Of a stretch of 9,096 bases of DNA, positions 6,655 through 9,096 are shown piece after piece; position 1 is the first letter of the stretch; the number at the start of each line of letters is the position of its first letter. A model generated the notes under the pieces. That model had not been told where the DNA came from, did not search any database, and worked only from the letters and a program-made list of their open reading frames with translations. The position numbers and the translations under genes were made by a program. The stretch is from an uncultured Bacteroidota bacterium (GTDB lineage: Bacteria > Bacteroidota > Bacteroidia > Chitinophagales > Chitinophagaceae). The stretch lies in assembly GCA_946479535.1 (NCBI GenBank), contig CAMLGP010000068.1, positions 1 to 9,096 on the forward strand, given 5' to 3'.

Positions 6655-7143
6655 TTATTGAACTACTTTATTTGCACAACTGGAACTGGCAAAGGCCTCT
6701 GGTTTGGCTTTGAAAGCAAACCCCATCCCAACTATATACCCCATTGCTTCTTTCAAAGCATCATTGCTTTTGAAACTGGGGTTAGTGTTAATGTCAGCGT
6801 GCACTTCTAAGTCTACAGCGTACCGTGAAAAGGTATTGCTTAAGGCATAAGCCACTTCAATACTTTTTCCAACTTCCGTCAGCATCCGCTGTTTGATACT
6901 CATCTTTTGCCGGGTAATTTCATTGTGTATGTACATGAATCCCCCTTTTCCCTTCCGGATGAATACAATAACAGTAGCGAACTCAGTGACCTTTCCTTTA
7001 ACCTGGCTATCGGTACCGATGCACACTTTCAAATCATGGCCCATTTCTCTTTCACGAGCCAATACGCTATCTACTTCATCGACAATAGATCCTTTGACAC
7101 ATTCACCAGATAATTTTCTCCAATTCTGCTGTTCTTGTTCCAT
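6655..7143 (-). CDS. YkuK-type ribonuclease H-like protein (DUF458)
   Basis: A 162-residue protein, the usual size for this family. It has the RNase H-like layout: a first strand with C41-I-G-T-D45-S-Q, strands F55-A-T-V-I-V-F-I and G68-F-M-Y-I-H-N-E, a helix with L88-T-E90-V, then L112-E-V-H-A-D117-I-N-T, and a C-terminal block A133-M-G-Y-I-V-G-M-G-F-A-F-K-A-K-P-E-A-F-A. D45, E90 and D117 are the likely metal-binding acids. The last motif reads S-S-C-A-N158-K, and an aspartate might be expected where N158 stands, so activity is uncertain. The ATG at 7143 is only 36 bases from the 3' end of the tRNA-Phe gene, so the message probably starts within or before the tRNA array and is released by tRNA processing. 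No Shine-Dalgarno; the leader is AT-rich. Confidence 0.8.
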   Translation of the reverse strand: MEQEQQNWRKLSGECVKGSIVDEVDSVLAREREMGHDLKVCIGTDSQVKGKVTEFATVIVFIRKGKGGFMYIHNEITRQKMSIKQRMLTEVGKSIEVAYALSNTFSRYAVDLEVHADINTNPSFKSNDALKEAMGYIVGMGFAFKAKPEAFASSSCANKVVQ

Positions 7144-7179
7144 TGTTTAAGTTTTAAACATTTAATTTTTGTCCTTGAG

Positions 7180-7252
7180 TGGTGCCCCGTGGAATCGAAC
7201 CACGATTCTCGGGATTTCACCCCGATGCTTAAATCCATTCAGCCAAAGCACC
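7180..7252 (-). tRNA. tRNA-Phe(GAA)
   Basis: Acceptor GGTGCTT pairs with GGGCACC (7181-7187), with discriminator A and no encoded CCA. D arm GCTG...AAGC, anticodon arm TCGGG-GTGAAAT-CCCGA with anticodon GAA, T arm CGTGG-TTCGATT-CCACG. Position 32 is G rather than a pyrimidine and the variable loop has four bases, both unusual. It is the last tRNA of the array, 36 bases before the YkuK-like gene. Confidence 0.85.
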
Positions 7253-7268
7253 ATTTGTTATACATCGG

Positions 7269-7358
7269 CGGAGAGTAAAGGAGTCGAACCTTTGTATCCG
7301 CCGAAGGCGGGCAGCCATAGCTTAGCAAGCCAGCACATTACCACTCTGTCAACTCTCC
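7269..7358 (-). tRNA. tRNA-Ser(GCT)
   Basis: Class II tRNA of 90 bases. Acceptor GGAGAGT/ACTCTCC, anticodon loop TTGCTAA (GCT), a long variable arm with the strong stem CCGCC-TTC-GGCGG, T arm AAAGG-TTCGACT-CCTTT, discriminator G. The first anticodon-stem pair (C27/T43) does not form. No encoded CCA. Confidence 0.9.
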
Positions 7359-7365
7359 CAATATG

Positions 7366-7408
7366 TTTCTTCATCTTCGTAGCACTCACATCTTTGCGGA
7401 TGAAGAAA
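7366..7408. repeat. 10-bp inverted repeat across the Ser-Asn tRNA spacer
   Basis: TTTCTTCATC (7366-7375) is the exact inverse of GATGAAGAAA (7399-7408). The second arm includes the acceptor and T-stem base of tRNA-Asn. In the transcript the spacer can therefore pair with the 3' strand of that acceptor in competition with its normal 5' strand. It may be a remnant of another tRNA 5' half. Confidence 0.6.
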
Positions 7409-7468
7409 GATTCGAACTTTCAGCCCTCCCCTTAACAAAGGGACGCTCTGCCGTTGAGCTATTCATCC
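7397..7468 (-). tRNA. tRNA-Asn(GTT)
   Basis: Canonical cloverleaf: acceptor GGATGAA/TTCATCC, TA, D arm GCTC-AACGGCA-GAGC, anticodon arm TCCCT-TTGTTAA-GGGGA (GTT), variable GGGCT, T arm GAAAG-TTCGAAT-CTTTC, discriminator G. Its acceptor and T arm are nearly identical to those of tRNA-Arg(TCT) at 7555-7627. Confidence 0.93.
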
Positions 7469-7471
7469 TGG

Positions 7472-7545
7472 TTGGCCCGGAGAGACTCGAACTCTCAACT
7501 CCCGGTGTAAAAGACCGGTACTCTCGCCAATTGAGTTACGAACCA
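7472..7545 (-). tRNA. tRNA-Lys(TTT)
   Basis: Acceptor TGGTTCG/CGGGCCA, TA, D stem ACTC/GAGT, anticodon arm CCGGT-CTTTTAC-ACCGG (TTT), variable GAGTT, T arm GAGAG-TTCGAGT-CTCTC, discriminator A. The first acceptor pair is U-A and the loop ends in C38. Only three bases separate it from tRNA-Asn. Confidence 0.9.
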
Positions 7546-7554
7546 ATTAACTGG

Positions 7555-7627
7555 CAGATGAAGAAAGATTCGAACTCTCAATCTTCCCGGTAGAAGCGGG
7601 ATGTTTTCTCCATTAAACTATTCATCT
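7555..7627 (-). tRNA. tRNA-Arg(TCT)
   Basis: Acceptor AGATGAA/TTCATCT, D arm GTTT...AAAC, anticodon arm TCCCG-CTTCTAC-CGGGA (TCT), variable AGATT, T arm GAGAG-TTCGAAT-CTTTC with one G-U pair, discriminator G. The acceptor starts with A-U, which is uncommon. No encoded CCA. Confidence 0.9.
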
Positions 7628-7632
7628 GTATG

Positions 7633-7705
7633 CAGGCTTAACAGGATTTGAACCTATATCTCTTCATTCGTAGTGAAGTATTCTCATCCATTGAACTATA
7701 AGCCT
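7633..7705 (-). tRNA. tRNA-Arg(ACG)
   Basis: Acceptor AGGCTTA/TAAGCCT, TA, D stem GTTC/GAAT with a nine-base loop, anticodon arm CTTCA-CTACGAA-TGAAG (ACG, normally edited to ICG by TadA), four-base variable loop, T arm ATAGG-TTCAAAT-CCTGT, discriminator G. Confidence 0.9.
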
Positions 7706-7719
7706 TCCTTATCATCACG

Positions 7720-7791
7720 GTTGACTCCGGGAATCGAACCCTGTTATCCACAGTCACAATGTGACGCTTTACCAAATAAGCTAAAGCCAAC
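7720..7791 (-). tRNA. tRNA-His(GTG)
   Basis: 5' G of GTTGGCT (7791) can pair with C73 (7720), the G-1:C73 pair typical of tRNA-His. D stem GCTT/AAGC, anticodon arm TCACA-TTGTGAC-TGTGG (GTG), T loop TTCGATT with stem CAGGG/CCCGG (one A-G mismatch, or a shorter stem if G66 belongs to the acceptor). Confidence 0.88.
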
Positions 7792-7796
7792 AATTG

Positions 7797-7867
7797 ATAT
7801 TGGAGTTGGATTCGAACCAACATCTTCAGAGTCAGATTCTGAAATGCTACCATTGCACCATCCAACA
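7797..7867 (-). tRNA. tRNA-Gln(CTG)
   Basis: Acceptor TGTTGGA/TCCAATA with U1-A72 and one G-U pair, D arm GTGC-AATGGTA-GCAT, anticodon arm TCAGA-ATCTGAC-TCTGA (CTG), four-base variable loop, T arm GTTGG-TTCGAAT-CCAAC. The discriminator is U, whereas tRNA-Gln usually has G. One base separates it from tRNA-Glu. Confidence 0.87.
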
Positions 7868-7868
7868 G

Positions 7869-7941
7869 TAATCTGTACGGTACTCGAACTCATATTTCAA
7901 GAATGAAAATCTTACGTCCTTGCCGGTTAGACGAACAGACT
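7869..7941 (-). tRNA. tRNA-Glu(TTC) with degenerate T stem
   Basis: Acceptor AGTCTGT/ACAGATT, typical Glu D arm GTCT-AACCGGCA-(A)GGAC, anticodon arm TAAGA-TTTTCAT-TCTTG (TTC). The T arm ATGAG-TTCGAGT-ACCGT has mismatches G53-A61 and A52-C62 next to the loop, so the nearly universal G53-C61 pair is lost. It may be a decaying or non-translational tRNA. Confidence 0.75.
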
Positions 7942-7944
7942 ATG

Positions 7945-8017
7945 TATAGCAGGCAGGACTCGAACCTGCATCCTCTCCGTTCCAGGCGGAGTATCCAGCC
8001 AATTGGAATGCTGCTAT
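7945..8017 (-). tRNA. tRNA-Pro(TGG)-like, first gene of the array
   Basis: Acceptor ATAGCAG/CTGCTAT, D stem with three good pairs (TCC/GGA), anticodon arm CTCCG-CCTGGAA-CGGAG, variable AGGAT, T arm GCAGG-TTCGAGT-CCTGC, discriminator A. The loop gives anticodon TGG but with C33 instead of the near-invariant U33, and position 8 is C instead of U. Function in translation is doubtful. Confidence 0.75.
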
Positions 8018-8021
8018 AGGT

Positions 8022-8039
8022 GGTGGTATTGCTACCACC
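8022..8039. other. 7-bp hairpin just upstream of the tRNA array
   Basis: GGTGGTA (8022-8028) pairs with TACCACC (8033-8039) around a four-base loop, five bases before the tRNA-Pro 5' end. A T run follows only on the plus strand, where no gene precedes it. On the minus strand it could be a processing or leader hairpin. Confidence 0.5.
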
Positions 8040-8074
8040 TTTTCATATTTGGGTTTAATGGTCATTCATTTTGG

Positions 8075-8102
8075 AAAAGCATCCGCCTTTCGGCGGAATG
8101 CT
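8075..8102 (-). terminator. Probable intrinsic terminator after the 43-codon ORF
   Basis: Minus-strand stem AGCATtCCGCC-GAAA-GGCGGATGCT (8078-8102) with a GAAA tetraloop and one bulged base is followed by TTTT (complement of 8075-8078). A Shine-Dalgarno-like AAAGGAGG (complement of 8108-8115) precedes it, with no ORF behind it. It lies between the small ORF and the tRNA array, so the array may have its own promoter, which I could not identify. Confidence 0.6.
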
Positions 8103-8133
8103 TGTTTCCTCCTTTCTGCACCTAATGCTTTGT

Positions 8134-8265
8134 TTATCTCAGTGAGAATTCAACGGGTATACGAACATTACCATTATTCTCAAACTTGTACACGTTGGGT
8201 TTTATTTTAATGCTGATTATTTCATTTACAAAATGAATAGCCAGTACGATTATCAAAAAATTCAT
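8134..8265 (-). CDS. Small hypothetical membrane peptide (43 aa)
   Basis: ATG at 8265 preceded by the strong minus-strand Shine-Dalgarno AAAAAGGAGG, six bases away. The peptide starts M-N-F-L-I-I-V-L-A-I-H-F-V, a short hydrophobic segment, and continues with a charged and polar tail ending in V-E-F-S-L-R. I do not recognise it. It lies between two intrinsic terminators (8319-8348 upstream, 8075-8102 downstream), so it forms its own short unit on the same strand as the tRNA array. It could be a small membrane protein, a leader peptide, or a chance ORF behind a Shine-Dalgarno site; the ribosome binding site is the main support. Confidence 0.5.
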   Translation of the reverse strand: MNFLIIVLAIHFVNEIISIKIKPNVYKFENNGNVRIPVEFSLR

Positions 8266-8289
8266 AGCTACCTCCTTTTTGGTAGAGCT
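8266..8289 (-). promoter_or_regulatory. Shine-Dalgarno partly enclosed in a hairpin
   Basis: AGCTACC (8266-8272) can pair with GGTAGAGCT (8281-8289), seven pairs with a two-base bulge. This holds the Shine-Dalgarno (complement of 8271-8276) at the loop edge and brings the stem to one base before the start codon. Such an element could make translation of the small ORF conditional. Confidence 0.4.
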
Positions 8290-8318
8290 TCGTTTAAGAA
8301 TTACTCTCATTCAATTCA

Positions 8319-8348
8319 TAAAAAAACCCGGTCGTTTTGCGACCGGGT
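8319..8348 (-). terminator. Strong intrinsic terminator of the first small-RNA unit
   Basis: Perfect 9-bp stem ACCCGGTCG (8326-8334) with CGACCGGGT (8340-8348), followed on the minus strand by a run of seven or more T (complement of 8320-8326). Textbook Rho-independent terminator. Confidence 0.93.
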
Positions 8349-8545
8349 CTCTCACTAATCCGCCTGTGGCGAACTATGTAAAAAGATAACACGGTCGATC
8401 TGATTTAGTATCATTCACACTACCCATGGGCACAATACTCCAATACTCCTGCGCATACCTATGGCATTGGGTCGTGAATAGTTCATTACCATTCTGTTGA
8501 ACAGGCGATGTTCTAAATCGTATACGTTGTAATCGTTTGAGCATT
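8326..8545 (-). ncRNA. Candidate structured small RNA (or 56-codon ORF) ending at the terminator
   Basis: Between two terminators the minus strand folds well. An outer stem GATTTAG/CTAAATC (8513-8519 with 8402-8408) encloses a hairpin GAACA-TGTTC and a long arm made of ATTCAC/GTGAAT (8474-8479 with 8413-8418) and ACCCA/TGGGT (8468-8472 with 8422-8426). The 5' end is not defined. The same region also holds an ORF from ATG 8544 to TAG 8374, 56 codons, beginning M-L-K-R-L-Q-R-I-R-F-R-T-S, without a Shine-Dalgarno. I cannot decide between RNA and peptide; long-range pairing favours RNA. Confidence 0.4.
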
Positions 8546-8587
8546 CACTTTATCGTTTATAAATCATTTATCGTCAATGTCATGAAA

Positions 8588-8615
8588 CAAAAAACCCCAC
8601 AATCTCTTGCGGGGT
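8588..8615 (-). terminator. Strong intrinsic terminator of the second small-RNA unit
   Basis: Minus-strand stem ACCCCGCAA with TTGTGGGGT (8607-8615 with 8594-8602; one G-U pair), loop GAGA, followed by a run of seven T (complement of 8588-8594). Ends the unit that starts near 8750. Confidence 0.92.
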
Positions 8616-8750
8616 CTGTATTTAATTGAATTCGTTGTAAACTCATTCTGTAGCACTACATGCCCCGCAAACTGTATAGCCCATCATGGGACTAAACCTG
8701 TTCGATGTTTCAATATGTAATTTTAGTCTGCGTTGCATATTCATGTTTTG
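8594..8750 (-). ncRNA. Candidate structured small RNA (or 33-codon ORF), about 155 nt
   Basis: A promoter match upstream and a strong terminator define the unit. The RNA can form an outer stem CGCAAAAC/GTTTGCG (8745-8752 with 8666-8672), GACTAAA/TTTAGTC (8722-8728 with 8690-8696) and a small CCCA/TGGG hairpin (8680-8690). An ORF from ATG 8744 to TGA 8643 (33 codons, starting M-N-M-Q-R-R-L-K-L) would be almost leaderless. No known RNA family is recognised. Confidence 0.45.
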
Positions 8751-8755
8751 CGATG

Positions 8756-8787
8756 CAAAGATTGAAATAATTTTTTGATGCTGCCAA
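8756..8787 (-). promoter_or_regulatory. Bacteroidota-type promoter for the second small-RNA unit
   Basis: Minus-strand TTG (8787-8785), 21-base spacer, then AATCTTTG (8763-8756), against the consensus TTG/TAnnTTTG. Expected start near 8750. One mismatch in the -7 element. Confidence 0.55.
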
Positions 8788-8799
8788 TTTTTCAATAAG

Positions 8800-8814
8800 A
8801 TATTTTCAAAATAT
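8800..8814. promoter_or_regulatory. AT-rich palindrome upstream of the promoter
   Basis: ATATTTT-c-AAAATAT is a perfect 7-bp inverted repeat centred about 57 bases upstream of the predicted start near 8750. It could be an operator, but AT-rich palindromes also arise by chance. Confidence 0.3.
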
Positions 8815-9096
8815 TTTTTTCTATACAGTAATTATTACACATTGCTGTGCTTCTTCCAATCATTGCTATTGATACTAAGGACATTATTCAATCTTAAAGA
8901 TAGTTGCCTACCGCAATCAGCCCCAGGAATTGATTTTATATAGCCCTACCAAAAAATGTGAAGAATGCGGAGGAAATAAATCTATTTCATAGTTAACTAT
9001 TTTGATTGATTACCGGAATAATTATAACTATTGGCACAAGTTGATAATGCAAGACAGAATCTATTGTTACTTCTAAAGGAGTAATTGTCTCCTATT
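8815..9096. other. No convincing gene
   Basis: AT-rich sequence with stops in all frames. Only short ORF fragments are present, the longest about 30-40 codons without ribosome binding sites. A GGAG/CTCC inverted repeat lies near 9079-9093. It probably belongs to the upstream region of a gene outside the window. Confidence 0.5.

Noticed and set aside
7169..7906. Several 75-88 codon ORFs on both strands in the tRNA array
   Set aside because: They run across the tRNA genes; peptides such as F-E-P and S-N-P repeats arise from T-arm sequence.
7180..8017. CRISPR or tandem-repeat array
   Set aside because: The regular spacing and recurring GATTCGAAC blocks are the T arms of tRNA genes; the units differ otherwise.
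2032..8017. Insertion sequence or integrase-borne tRNA island
   Set aside because: No transposase, integrase or flanking direct repeats are visible in the window.
8879..8992. Plus-strand frame ending K-C-E-E-C-G-G-N-K-S
   Set aside because: A CxxC-like motif is present, but there is no usable start codon near it, no ribosome binding site, and only about 37 codons.

Overview
The window looks like a chromosomal segment of a Bacteroidota bacterium, perhaps a Chitinophaga-type member. This is inferred from gene content, from tRNA genes that do not encode CCA, and from one promoter matching the TTG/TAnnTTTG consensus of that phylum. No rRNA or marker gene is present to confirm it.

Left part (1-1981): a membrane-lipid cluster. 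A CdsA-type phosphatidate cytidylyltransferase (cut by the window edge) and a CDP-alcohol phosphatidyltransferase overlap by one base on the minus strand. A SEC59/DGK1/VTE5-type lipid kinase diverges from them. A shared hairpin terminator (1946-1981) separates this cluster from the next locus.

Middle and right part (2032-8018), all on the minus strand, read from right to left: ten tightly packed tRNA genes (Pro, Glu, Gln, His, Arg-ACG, Arg-TCT, Lys, Asn, Ser, Phe; 7180-8017), a YkuK-type RNase H-like protein, a PcfJ-domain protein, an RNA-rich gap of about 650 bp, an SPFH/slipin protein with three N-terminal repeats, and the RNA ligase RtcB. In the gap, two tRNAs appear as circularly permuted genes, with the 3' half placed before the 5' half: one with anticodon CAU and one with GAU. 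Read in the normal order they have non-matching acceptor strands and missing arms. Read as permuted genes they have the D arm, anticodon arm, T arm and variable loop of an ordinary tRNA, although the acceptor stems are short (6 and 5 bp). Three back-to-back hairpins just upstream may be a more decayed tRNA-like RNA.

RtcB joins RNA ends of the kind left by anticodon nucleases. The locus therefore looks like an RNA-repair or tRNA-replacement island that carries its own tRNA set, including tRNAs whose gene ends lie in the anticodon loop or variable loop. This functional reading is inference; the gene order, strand agreement and permuted halves are directly visible.

Right edge (8075-9096): a 43-codon ORF with a strong Shine-Dalgarno sequence, then two short minus-strand units. 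Each unit ends in a strong intrinsic terminator, folds well, and may be a small RNA or encode a small peptide. The last 280 bases hold no convincing gene.
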